Positions 1-6,595 are shown, counted from the stretch's first letter. The stretch is DNA of 8,591 bases from Betaproteobacteria bacterium (GCA_021732805.1 JAKFUJ010000461.1:1-8591); one strand, 5' to 3'. The notes: generated from the letters alone by a model not told the origin. Numbers and translations are program-made.

Positions 1-859
1 CCTTGACGTCGGTTCGCGCCAGCACCTTGATGATATCGACATGCAGCCTGGTCACGATGTCGCGCGGCACCGCGGCCTGCGTCAGTACGCCGTACCACTG
101 GTTGGCGTCGTAACCGGGCACGCCGCTTTCGTTGATCGTCGGCACTTCGGGCAGGATGGTCAGCCGTTTCAGCGTTGCCACGCCGAGCAGTTTCAGCCGG
201 GCGGATTTGACGTGCGGCATCAGCGCCGTCATGCCGGTGATGGTCATCGTGGTCTGTCCGGAAATCAGGCCGATCATCGCCGGCCCGGTGCCTTTGTACG
301 GCACATGCACCATGTTGATTTTGGCGAGCAGGCGAAAATATTCCCCCGCCAGATGCGAAGCGCTGCCGCTGCCGCCGGAGGCATACAGCAGTTCACCGGG
401 CTTGGCTTTTGCCAGCGCAACGAACTCACGCGCGGTTTTGACCGGCAGCGACGGATGCACCGCCATGCCATTGGGTACGGTGGCGAGCACGGTGATCGGC
501 GCGAAATCCCGGGTCGCGTCGTACGGCAGCTTGGGATACAGCGTCGGATTGAAACCGAAAGTGCCGACATGGCCCATGACGATGGTGTAACCGTCAGGTG
601 CTGCGCGTGCAGCGAGTTCAACACCGATGGTGCCGCCGGCGCCGCCGCGATTTTCAACGATGACCTGCTGGCCCCAGGCTTCGGTCAGTTTTTGCGCGAC
701 CAGGCGTGCCAGCAGATCGGTGCTGCCGCCGGGCGGGAACGGCGCGATGAATCGCACCGGTTTGCTTGGATAGTTGCCGGCGGTCTGCGCCGATACAGGG
801 TGATGCACGATCCCGGCAGAAAACAGAGCGATTGACAGTAAGTAATTGATTTTATTCAT
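1..859 (-). CDS. Bug/TctC-family periplasmic solute-binding protein, 3'-truncated by window edge
   Basis: Substrate-binding component of the tripartite tricarboxylate transporter type. Such proteins bind small carboxylates in the periplasm. The frame is open from ATG at 859 to the window edge (286 codons). By comparison with the usual 320-330 residues, roughly 35-45 C-terminal residues are missing. Visible: a signal peptide (residues 1-24, MNKINYLL then a hydrophobic stretch, likely cleaved after VSA), the family motif FPPGGSTD at about 41-48, TEAWGQQVIVENR followed by a Gly-rich turn, a PDGYT motif, and the SGVPGYDANQWYG motif near the end. It lies 26 bases downstream of the CoA-transferase gene and is probably the last visible gene of the same transcript. 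Its N-terminus (NKIN) resembles that of the other binding protein in this cluster. No TctA/TctB membrane subunits are visible; many Bug genes are orphans of this kind. The ligand is unknown. Confidence 0.9.
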   Translation of the reverse strand, partial: MNKINYLLSIALFSAGIVHHPVSAQTAGNYPSKPVRFIAPFPPGGSTDLLARLVAQKLTEAWGQQVIVENRGGAGGTIGVELAARAAPDGYTIVMGHVGTFGFNPTLYPKLPYDATRDFAPITVLATVPNGMAVHPSLPVKTAREFVALAKAKPGELLYASGGSGSASHLAGEYFRLLAKINMVHVPYKGTGPAMIGLISGQTTMTITGMTALMPHVKSARLKLLGVATLKRLTILPEVPTINESGVPGYDANQWYGVLTQAAVPRDIVTRLHVDIIKVLARTDVK

Positions 860-885
860 TATTTAAGTACTTCGCCCTGTGGGTT

Positions 886-2097
886 TCAAGTTTTTGGCCG
901 ACCGTCCAGCGTTGCACCGCTGCTCAGCAAGGCGTTGATGTCGGCTTCCGGCAGACCGGCTTCACGCAGTACCTCCAGACTTTGCTCACCGATTTTTGGC
1001 GCATGGCGAAAATCCTTGCGCGCGCCGCGCGACAGCTTGTTCGGCAATTTCATGTTCCAGATTTTGCCTTCGGTCGGATGGTCTATTTTTTCGAAAAAGC
1101 CGATGTCTTTCAGATGCGGATCTTCCATGATCTGATCCAGCGTCTGGAACGGCATCGCCGGCACATCGGTGCGATCAAAAATTTCCATCCATTCCGCGGT
1201 GGTTTTTTTCTTCAGGCCTTCGGCGCGGATGCTGAAATATTCCGGGGTGTGCTTGAAACGTGCGGCGACGGAATTAAAACGCGGATCGGTTTTTAATTCC
1301 GGCCGGCCGATGGCGTCGAACACTGCAAACGCCTGACCATCGGTATTGGCGGATACGCAGACCCAACCATCCCTGGTCGGCAGCGGCCGTGACTGCGGGT
1401 CGATGAGCCGGGGATCGCCGACATCGCCCAGCGGCGGGTCGAAGGTCTTCAGATACATGTGTTCTTCGAGCACCGACTTCACCATGTTCTCGAACATCGG
1501 CAGTTCGATGGACTGGCCCTCACCGGTGCGCTCACGGTGCAGCAGCGCCATCAGGATCATCTGCACGGCGATCAGACCGACGGTGCGGTCAGCCACCACC
1601 ATCGGCAGGTAACGCGGCTCACCGGTGGCCATGTGATACAGCGCGGCGATGCCGGACGAGCCCTGAATGATCGAGTCATAGGCCGGCTTGTCGCGGTAAC
1701 GGCCGCCCTGGCCGAAGCCGAACATGCCGCAGTAAATGATTTTGGGATTGACCTTGCATACGTCTTCGTACGACAGCTTCAACCGCGCTATTGCCGGCGG
1801 CCGCATGTTCCAGACCAGTACGTCGGCAGTTTTCAGCAGTGTCATCAGCGCGTCGTAAGCGCCGGGTTTTTTCATGTCCAGCACCAGCGAACGCTTGTTG
1901 CGGTTCAGGTGCAGATACTTGGCGGACATGCCCGTCGTGCGGCCGCGGCCGGCAAGGAAGCGCACGATGTCGCCGCCGGGAGCCTCAACCTTGATCACGT
2001 CGGCGCCATGATCGGCAAAGGTCTGCGTGGCCAACGGGCCGACCACCACCGACGTCATGTCGATGATCTTGATGCCTTCGAGTGGTCCGCCGGCCAT
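886..2097 (-). CDS. Family III CoA-transferase (CaiB/BaiF type)
   Basis: Cytoplasmic class III CoA-transferase, 403 residues, the usual length. Family members move CoA between carboxylic acids through an aspartyl-CoA anhydride. Seen: the N-terminal PLEGIKIIDMTSVVVGP block; GADVIKVEAPGGD at about 31-43; LNRNKRSLVLDMKKPGA at about 64-80; VLVWNMRPPAIARL; the glycine-rich FGFGQGGRYRDKPAYDSIIQ at about 126-145; and the PMVVADRTVG segment, where D170 aligns by motif with the catalytic aspartate (Asp169 of formyl-CoA transferase). The start at 2097 is well supported by a GGAAGGAG Shine-Dalgarno a few bases upstream. It sits between the double-hotdog hydratase and a Bug binding protein, so it likely activates the cluster's acid intermediate. 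The exact acid and CoA donor cannot be deduced; a succinyl-CoA donor or a mesaconyl-CoA-type intramolecular transfer are both possible. Confidence 0.92.
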   Translation of the reverse strand: MAGGPLEGIKIIDMTSVVVGPLATQTFADHGADVIKVEAPGGDIVRFLAGRGRTTGMSAKYLHLNRNKRSLVLDMKKPGAYDALMTLLKTADVLVWNMRPPAIARLKLSYEDVCKVNPKIIYCGMFGFGQGGRYRDKPAYDSIIQGSSGIAALYHMATGEPRYLPMVVADRTVGLIAVQMILMALLHRERTGEGQSIELPMFENMVKSVLEEHMYLKTFDPPLGDVGDPRLIDPQSRPLPTRDGWVCVSANTDGQAFAVFDAIGRPELKTDPRFNSVAARFKHTPEYFSIRAEGLKKKTTAEWMEIFDRTDVPAMPFQTLDQIMEDPHLKDIGFFEKIDHPTEGKIWNMKLPNKLSRGARKDFRHAPKIGEQSLEVLREAGLPEADINALLSSGATLDGRPKT

Positions 2098-2108
2098 TAG
2101 ATCTCCTT

Positions 2109-2136
2109 CCGCAAACAGCCATCAGGCTGTTTGCGG
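2109..2136. repeat. Perfect 12-bp inverted repeat (hairpin) in the CoA-transferase leader
   Basis: Arms ccgcaaacagcc and ggctgtttgcgg are exact reverse complements around the loop atca. It lies immediately upstream of the CoA-transferase Shine-Dalgarno. The left arm ends next to the cttcc that encodes the GGAAG part of that site on the minus strand. In the minus-strand mRNA it forms a stable hairpin just before the ribosome site. No U-run follows it in the direction of transcription, so it does not look like an intrinsic terminator. An RNA-stability, processing or translation-control role is possible. Confidence 0.7.
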
Positions 2137-2145
2137 CTGCTGTCT

Positions 2146-2188
2146 CCCCTCCCCCTCTGGGGGAGGGGTCGGGGGTGAGGGATTTTTT
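2146..2188. repeat. C/G-rich palindromic dispersed-repeat element
   Basis: Arms cccctccccc (2146-2155) and gggggagggg (2159-2168) pair perfectly around tct. They are followed by tcgggggtgaggg and a run of seven T (2182-2188). From memory, sequences of this shape are scattered between genes of many proteobacteria; their spurious translations read like PPPEGEG or PPLGEGSGVR. On the plus strand the hairpin precedes a T-run with about 13 bases between, a poor fit to an intrinsic terminator. The cluster is transcribed on the minus strand, where the run reads as A. Confidence 0.65.
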
Positions 2189-3055
2189 TCATTTAAACTC
2201 CGCTTCAGCAGTGAGAGCAACCGCGCCGCTGTCATCCTGCGCCCACAGTTTTGCGGTCTTGTTGTCGATGGAGGGTTCGCCGCAGAAGGTGATGGTGCGG
2301 TTGACGAACAGCGCGCGCACGTTGCGCGAAGACATGAATTTGACCGGTGTCGTGCCGTGGCTGCGCGCCAGTTCAAAGGTCAGCAGCGTCGTCAGTCCGC
2401 CGTTCATGATCAGATCGGGATAACCCTCGATGCCGGTCACGTACGGTTTGTCGTAATGGATGCGATGGCCGTTGAAAGTCAGCGCCGAATAACGGAACAG
2501 CATGACAGGGTCCGGCGTGACCTGGTGTTGCCACACGGCTTTGCCCGGCGCCGGCATTGGCGGCTGCGGCGGCGCAGAGGATGGAGACGAACTGCGGTCC
2601 GGGTCACCGCGATACACGATGTCCTGTTCTTCAGTGATGGCAACGCCGCGCGGGCTGTGCAGCTCGGTCTTGACCGTGACAAACACCATGCGCCCGCTGC
2701 GCCCGTCCTTGATGGTGACATTGTGGATGGTTGATTCACGGCGCACTTCATCGCCGATCAGCAGCGGTGCGACAAACGTGGTGCGCTTGCCGGCAAACAT
2801 GCGCCGCGGCAGCGGCACCGGTGGCAGGAAATCACCGCGTTGCGGATGGCCGTCGGGGCCGATCTGCGAATGGCGCACGATGCGCGGGAACAGGATGGCA
2901 TGCCAGCCCACGGGCAGGGGGTCGCCCATTTTGGGAAATGGGTCATCACGATCCAGCGTCGCCGACAGGCGATCGACCATCGGCACGGTGACGTAATCGA
3001 TGGCCGTTTCAGTGCGGCCTATCCATTGTTTGAGGGATTCCAGGTCTGCAGACAT
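2189..3055 (-). CDS. Double-hotdog FAS1-like/MaoC-like acyl-CoA hydratase (mesaconyl-C4-CoA hydratase/HTD2 type)
   Basis: Predicted cytoplasmic enzyme that reversibly adds water to an enoyl-CoA thioester. The 288 residues form two hotdog halves: an N-terminal FAS1-like dehydratase domain (about 10-150) and a C-terminal MaoC-like domain (about 172-288). A Ser/Pro-rich linker (about 152-170) joins them. The family hallmark FRYSALTFNGHRIHYDKPY is intact at 187-205; H200 and D202 are the likely hydratase catalytic positions by family analogy. The start at 3055 has only a weak ribosome site (tggg), but no better in-frame start is visible. The gene lies 66 bases downstream of the dioxygenase gene and 91 bases upstream of the CoA-transferase gene. 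A family III CoA-transferase next to this hydratase type recalls the mesaconyl-CoA pair of the 3-hydroxypropionate bicycle, but the substrate here is unproven. Confidence 0.85.
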   Translation of the reverse strand: MSADLESLKQWIGRTETAIDYVTVPMVDRLSATLDRDDPFPKMGDPLPVGWHAILFPRIVRHSQIGPDGHPQRGDFLPPVPLPRRMFAGKRTTFVAPLLIGDEVRRESTIHNVTIKDGRSGRMVFVTVKTELHSPRGVAITEEQDIVYRGDPDRSSSPSSAPPQPPMPAPGKAVWQHQVTPDPVMLFRYSALTFNGHRIHYDKPYVTGIEGYPDLIMNGGLTTLLTFELARSHGTTPVKFMSSRNVRALFVNRTITFCGEPSIDNKTAKLWAQDDSGAVALTAEAEFK

Positions 3056-3121
3056 GCGGGCTTGCCCAGGTTATTGCGAAGGGAGCGCAATTTTAATTCA
3101 TCGCCAGCCCGCAGGGACAGC

Positions 3122-3973
3122 TCAGCGACCGAGGCGAAAATCAAACTCCACACTGTGAAAGGGCAACGGCAGTTGATAACGCTGCGCGAGCGTCGTATCA
3201 GTGGCTAATTGTGTTTGTACCAGCAGGGATTCCCGCACACCGAACACCGCATCTTCGTCGATGTAGCGGTCGTCCGCGAAAAACACTTCGGTGGTCAATG
3301 CCTTGCAGCCTTCGGCACTGACGATGAAATGAAAATGCGCGGGCCGCCATGCATGGCGACCGCCGGCGCGCAGCAGATCACCCACCGGACCGTCATAAGG
3401 CACGGTATACGGCGCAGGACGCACGGTGGTGAAAGCATAGGCGCCGTCGTCACCGGTGATCATGCGAAAGCGCAGGTTGTGCGGATCCTGCGCCGCATCC
3501 TGCTGCCAGTACAGACCGTTGATGGCGGCCTGCCAGAAATCGAGCTGGGCGCGCGCGATGGGCCGGCCATCGGCATCCATGACGCGGCCGCGCACCAGCA
3601 TCGGTTCGCCGTCGTTGTCACGCTTGAGGTCACCGCCGACCGCGAGCAGTGGCGAGCCCTCGGCATGGAACGGCCCCAGTGCACTGCGCTCGGTGCCGCC
3701 GCCATCACTTTGCAGCATGTCGACCAGTGAAGACAGTCCGAGCACATCAGAGGTGAGAATGAACTCGTTGCGGGCTTCGTCGGAAATTTTTCCGGCTTGA
3801 TAAAGAAAATCGATGCCGGCTTTCCATTCATCCGGAGTCAGCTGGACTTCACGGGCAAAGGCATGCAGATGATGTACCAGTCGTTCGATGACCTGCCGGA
3901 AGCGTGGTCCGGTGGCGCCGTCGAAAGAGCGCACCACGGCGCTGGTCACGGTGGTGCTGTTGACGTTGCGCAT
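3122..3973 (-). CDS. Intradiol ring-cleavage dioxygenase (catechol/hydroxyquinol 1,2-dioxygenase family)
   Basis: Non-haem Fe(III) enzyme that opens catechol-type rings between the two hydroxyls to give a muconate-type diacid. With ATG at 3973 it has 283 residues. The N-terminal helical dimerisation domain (about 1-95, with EWKAGIDFLY and EFILTSDVLGLSSLVD) precedes the beta-sandwich catalytic domain. All four iron ligands are identifiable: Y155 in NGLYW, Y189 in PYTVPYDGPVG, and H213/H215 in RPAHFHF; R210 is the conserved catalytic arginine. I chose ATG 3973 because AGGA lies five bases upstream and overlaps the TAG of the preceding gene, suggesting translational coupling. An in-frame GTG at 3991 would add six residues. 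Overall layout resembles hydroxyquinol as well as catechol dioxygenases, so the ring substrate is open. No muconate cycloisomerase or maleylacetate reductase is visible nearby. Confidence 0.93.
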   Translation of the reverse strand: MRNVNSTTVTSAVVRSFDGATGPRFRQVIERLVHHLHAFAREVQLTPDEWKAGIDFLYQAGKISDEARNEFILTSDVLGLSSLVDMLQSDGGGTERSALGPFHAEGSPLLAVGGDLKRDNDGEPMLVRGRVMDADGRPIARAQLDFWQAAINGLYWQQDAAQDPHNLRFRMITGDDGAYAFTTVRPAPYTVPYDGPVGDLLRAGGRHAWRPAHFHFIVSAEGCKALTTEVFFADDRYIDEDAVFGVRESLLVQTQLATDTTLAQRYQLPLPFHSVEFDFRLGR

Positions 3974-3980
3974 GTCGTTC

Positions 3981-4955
3981 CTAGTCGACACGTGCGCCGG
4001 ATTGCTTGACCATCTGCGCGTATTTCGTCACCTCGGAATTCAGCCGTGCGGCGAACTCGGACGGCGTGTTTGGCGTGAATGTCAGTGACAGTGCATCAAG
4101 CCGGGTCTTGCTGGCAGGGGCCTGCAGCGCGAGGCTGAAATCGCGATTGATCTGGTTGATGATGAATGCGGGTACGCCCGACGGCGCAAACACCGAGAAC
4201 CAGGTGTAATCGTCAAAACCGGGAAACCCGGACTCGGCAACCGTGGGCACATCAGGCAGTACCGGTGAGCGTTTGGCGGTGGTGACCGCGATGGCCCGCA
4301 GGCGAGCGTTGCGCACAAAAGGTACTGCAGGCGGCATCGATGTCGCGCCGACCTGAACCTGATTGCCGACCACTGCGGTGACTGCTGCGGCAGGTCCGTA
4401 GGGCACATGGGTAATGTCGGACTTGGACAGTGTTTTGAACAGCAACTCCATGTCCAGATGCGGTGTTGTTCCGGTGCCGGACGAGCCGTAGCTCAGCGGC
4501 ATCGATTTGGCGAGCGCAATCAGTTCCGGCAATGTTCTGGCATTGGTCGATGGATGCACCGAAATCAGGTTGGGCGTGGTCGGACCCTGCAGGATCGGCA
4601 CGATGTCTTTCATCGCGTAACCGGGCTTGGCATAGAGGCTGACGTTGACGGCGATGGCCGAGCTGTTCATGAAAATCGTGTGGCCGTCCGGATTGGCGCG
4701 CAGCGCGGTTTGGGTGCCGATGTTGCCCGATGCACCGGGACGGTTTTCGATGATCACGTTCTGGCCCCAGGTTTCGGTGAGTCGTTCGCCCACCACACGC
4801 GCCACGATGTCGGTGGAACTGCCCGGCGGGAAGGCGACGATGATGCGCACCGGCTTCGTCGGAAATTTGGCGGCAGGTTGTGCAAATGCCGGTGATGTAC
4901 TGGCCGCCAGCGCGACCATAAACAGTAAACTATTGATTTTATTGATATTTTTCAT
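3981..4955 (-). CDS. Bug/TctC-family periplasmic solute-binding protein
   Basis: First visible gene of the catabolic cluster, a complete 324-residue periplasmic binding protein. The start at 4955 is fixed by a strong GGGAGGAG site four bases upstream; an in-frame upstream start at 5003 would put 16 non-hydrophobic residues before the signal peptide. The signal peptide is residues 1-25 (hydrophobic core LLFMVALAA, cleavage after AFA). The family motif appears as FPPGSSTD at 42-49, with Ser replacing the usual second Gly. It is followed by TETWGQNVIIENRPGASGN, NPDGHT, and SGFPGFDDYTWFSVFAPSGVP near the C-terminus. The dioxygenase start codon follows seven bases after its stop. Known Bug relatives bind carboxylates, including aromatic acids such as terephthalate. 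Its position next to a ring-cleavage enzyme suggests an aromatic or ring-derived acid ligand, but that is inference. Confidence 0.93.
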   Translation of the reverse strand: MKNINKINSLLFMVALAASTSPAFAQPAAKFPTKPVRIIVAFPPGSSTDIVARVVGERLTETWGQNVIIENRPGASGNIGTQTALRANPDGHTIFMNSSAIAVNVSLYAKPGYAMKDIVPILQGPTTPNLISVHPSTNARTLPELIALAKSMPLSYGSSGTGTTPHLDMELLFKTLSKSDITHVPYGPAAAVTAVVGNQVQVGATSMPPAVPFVRNARLRAIAVTTAKRSPVLPDVPTVAESGFPGFDDYTWFSVFAPSGVPAFIINQINRDFSLALQAPASKTRLDALSLTFTPNTPSEFAARLNSEVTKYAQMVKQSGARVD

Positions 4956-5189
4956 AACTCCTCCCAGAGTGCCCGCAGGCCGGGAGCCGGCGTGACGCGT
5001 CATCGTAGCCGACGCGTCAGCGAAAGAGAATCGCCAATGTGCTTGTACGAAGTTTCGCCTCTACAGAGGCATGAGTGGGTCGATCGTCATGACGCGCCCC
5101 GAAGTCCGGATTGTACGGGTAGAGGTTGTCAGCTGGTGTGGCCATCGCCATTGGAAATGAAGGGGCGCGGGTAGAATGACCGCGTCATT
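4956..5189. promoter_or_regulatory. Divergent intergenic control region with repeated TGACGCGTCA-like sites
   Basis: Gap between the minus-strand catabolic cluster and the plus-strand hsdR remnant. It holds a perfect 10-bp palindrome tgacgcgtca (4993-5002), a nine-of-ten copy cgacgcgtca (5010-5019), a half copy tgacgcg (5090-5096) and a copy with one inserted base, tgaccgcgtca (5177-5187). There is also an inverted repeat gcctct-ac-agaggc (5057-5070). The first two copies lie 38-65 bases upstream of the binding-protein start, where a regulator of the catabolic cluster could act. I cannot assign a convincing -35/-10 pair for the minus-strand cluster. The regulator family is unknown and no regulator gene is visible. 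Confidence 0.4.
5172..5177 (+). promoter_or_regulatory. Candidate -10 element (TAGAAT) ahead of the hsdR remnant
   Basis: TAGAAT matches five of six consensus -10 bases and ends 12 bases before ATG 5190. A start point near 5184 would give a nearly leaderless mRNA, in keeping with the absence of a Shine-Dalgarno before that ATG. The best upstream -35-like hexamer, TTGGAA at 5151-5156, is only 15 bases away, so the promoter call is tentative. If real, it may now drive the truncated ImmA and PIN genes. Confidence 0.35.
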
Positions 5190-5465
5190 ATGGAAAAACC
5201 ACGGGACACTCATTCGCTCAACGAAGGCCAGGCCCGATACATCCTGATCGACCCGGCTCTGCGCAATGCCGGTTGGAATCTGGATGATCGGACGCAAGTG
5301 GGTTTCGAGGTTCCCGTCGATGGCTATGATGCCGAGCCTTGGAACGGGGTATCTATCGGCAACGGTTTACGACGGCGCACGAAGGTGCGCACACAATTCT
5401 CGACGAAGAAGAAGACGTTGTGGTCTCGTTGGTTAAGTGGGAAAAGGGTGATCTTGTCGAGATAA
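5190..5465 (+). pseudogene. hsdR: Type I restriction endonuclease subunit R (HsdR), N-terminal remnant
   Basis: Only the first 54 or so residues resemble HsdR: LNEGQARYILIDPALRNAGW, then NLDDRTQVGFEVPVDGYD and AEPWNGV. In intact relatives, as I recall them, this leads straight into TDYCLY and VVEAK, the PD-(D/E)XK nuclease motif. Here homology stops at about 5345-5351, just before the first catalytic aspartate. The remaining frame to 5465 (rich in Arg, Lys and Ser) is an out-of-frame reading of the ImmA gene that follows. Nuclease, helicase and C-terminal domains are all absent from a protein normally around 800-1100 residues, so it cannot be a restriction enzyme. No hsdM or hsdS is in the window. 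The short peptide could still be translated from ATG 5190. Confidence 0.75.
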
Positions 5466-5902
5466 GAGCGAATACGTTTGCATCAAGATTCCTGATGCCA
5501 CCGGAGTTTCTCCGAGCCATCCCGGAGCCCAGGCAGTGGAGCGTGGAAAAAGTCATCGATTGGGCAAACCGACTAAAAGTAAACGTAGTGGCTTTGGGAT
5601 ATGCGTTGAAAGATGAGCAGCTAATCGGTGATGGATTACTTGAGCAGCTCCAAGACGCGCGTGTTCCTGGTGACGAAAAAATAGACCCTGAGCTGCCAGC
5701 AGGATTAACAGGGAAAATTCTGGAGCAGAAGCGCCGTCTTTTGCAGTTGGGACTTTCTGATCACTATGTAGGGCTGTGCTTTGATGCTTACGCAAGGGGT
5801 ATTGTTTCCCGGGGTCGTCTTGCAGAGTGCATGCTATTGGAAGATGGGGAGCTGCTTGCAGTTGCCGAGCTATATGGCAGGAGCTTGGCATATGGAAATT
5901 GA
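5339..5902 (+). CDS. ImmA/IrrE-family zinc metallopeptidase, 5'-truncated and joined to hsdR remnant
   Basis: Predicted zinc endopeptidase related to ImmA/IrrE, enzymes that typically cleave repressors or antitoxins. The catalytic core is present: FTTAHEGAH gives the HExxH motif (H14, E15, H18 counting from TTG 5339), and VEIRANTFASRFLMP supplies the third ligand (E41 in the ExxAN motif). The usual sequence before RQRFTxAHE is missing: an in-frame stop at 5327-5329 closes the frame, and hsdR sequence occupies the upstream DNA. The only start that keeps HExxH is TTG 5339, with no good ribosome site; a -1 frameshift from the hsdR frame is the alternative. The C-terminal part (about 55-187) is a helical region of unknown role. 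It overlaps the PIN gene by 11 bases. It may be a decaying gene or a minimal still-active protease. Confidence 0.75.
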   Translation: MERGIYRQRFTTAHEGAHTILDEEEDVVVSLVKWEKGDLVEIRANTFASRFLMPPEFLRAIPEPRQWSVEKVIDWANRLKVNVVALGYALKDEQLIGDGLLEQLQDARVPGDEKIDPELPAGLTGKILEQKRRLLQLGLSDHYVGLCFDAYARGIVSRGRLAECMLLEDGELLAVAELYGRSLAYGN

Positions 5903-6470
5903 CATTTCGAAGTTCATGCAAACGAACGTTATCGACACCTGTGCAATATGGCATGTCTTATCTTCTTGGCGGCTTGTGTCAGCGACGAAAGGCGCGCGCT
6001 GTCAATTTGCGGCAACCGCTTTTGTCTACTACGAGGCTTTGCACAAGCCACGAAAGACGCCCAAGAAGGCTGACCTTGAACTGCAGGATCGCCTACGCGC
6101 CGAAAGGACGTCCGGCTGGTTTGGAGACTGTTCGTTGGATATTTCCGACCTGCAGGATGTGGGCATACTCGACAAACGAATGCGTTTAGGCAAGGGCGAG
6201 CTTGCGTCAATTGCATTTGCAAAAAAGGCCGGTCTTGCATTCATGACGGATGATCAAAAAGCACGAAAACTCGGAGCATCCGTCATGCCACGGGATCGAA
6301 TTCAGACAACCCCACACCTGTTCGGTTGGCTTATCTTTTCAGGGGAGCTTGCCGACTCTGATAAGGAGCCTGTAATTGCACAGCATGAGGAATGCGGGGG
6401 GCAACTCAGACCTTACTTTGAAGAGACCTATCGCGAAGCTTTGAGGTGTCGCTTGATGGCCAGAAGTTAG
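5892..6470 (+). CDS. PIN-domain-like putative nuclease
   Basis: 192-residue protein with the layout of a PIN-fold RNase. Acidic positions fall where the PIN active site expects them: D15 in NVIDTCAIWHVL, E48 in YYEAL, E103 in GKGELASIAFA and D120/D121 in FMTDDQKARKLG. The GELA-then-TDD arrangement is typical of VapC-like and related PIN proteins, although this one is longer than the usual 130-residue VapC. ATG 5892 lies inside the end of the ImmA gene (11-base overlap), with AGGAG about nine bases upstream, so the two are probably translationally coupled. The frame is open further upstream, but that part merely reads through the ImmA gene out of frame. No separate antitoxin is visible; the ImmA-type protease next door is the only candidate partner. 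RNase activity is inferred from the motif only. Confidence 0.7.
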   Translation: MEIDISKFMQTNVIDTCAIWHVLSSWRLVSATKGARCQFAATAFVYYEALHKPRKTPKKADLELQDRLRAERTSGWFGDCSLDISDLQDVGILDKRMRLGKGELASIAFAKKAGLAFMTDDQKARKLGASVMPRDRIQTTPHLFGWLIFSGELADSDKEPVIAQHEECGGQLRPYFEETYREALRCRLMARS

Positions 6471-6595
6471 AAATAGATTATCTGGTCGAGCGGCCTATGT
6501 CTTGCTGCGTGATGACCCACCTGCGTTGTCGTCGCAGCGCACACGTAAAGTGTATAAATATTATTAAAATCAAAGTGATACGATAATATCTCTGG

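Noticed and set aside
3073..3095. Hairpin attgcg-N7-cgcaat followed by T residues between the dioxygenase and hydratase genes
   Set aside because: The six-bp stem is weak and the T-run is on the plus strand, opposite to transcription of the cluster.
3974..3991. GTG start for the dioxygenase
   Set aside because: ATG 3973 has AGGA at good spacing and falls just after the preceding stop; the GTG adds six residues and overlaps the previous gene. It is not excluded.
41..4895. Long plus-strand open frames opposite the catabolic cluster
   Set aside because: They lie antisense to well-supported genes, have His/Arg-rich low-complexity translations and show no recognisable motifs; high GC keeps these frames open by chance.
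5781..5891. Upstream extension of the PIN-like frame
   Set aside because: That segment overlaps the C-terminal coding part of the ImmA gene and reads as an unrelated Cys-containing stretch; ATG 5892 has a good Shine-Dalgarno.
5924..5937. cgaacgtt inside the PIN-like gene as a second LexA box
   Set aside because: The half-sites lack the N4 spacing and full symmetry of CGAAC-N4-GTTCG, and it lies within coding sequence.
6521..6595. Possible bidirectional terminator between the convergent PIN-like and lexA genes
   Set aside because: Only short stems are visible (ctgcg/cgcag at 6521-6537, acac/gtgt at 6541-6553), followed by AT-rich DNA without a clean T-run; not enough to call.
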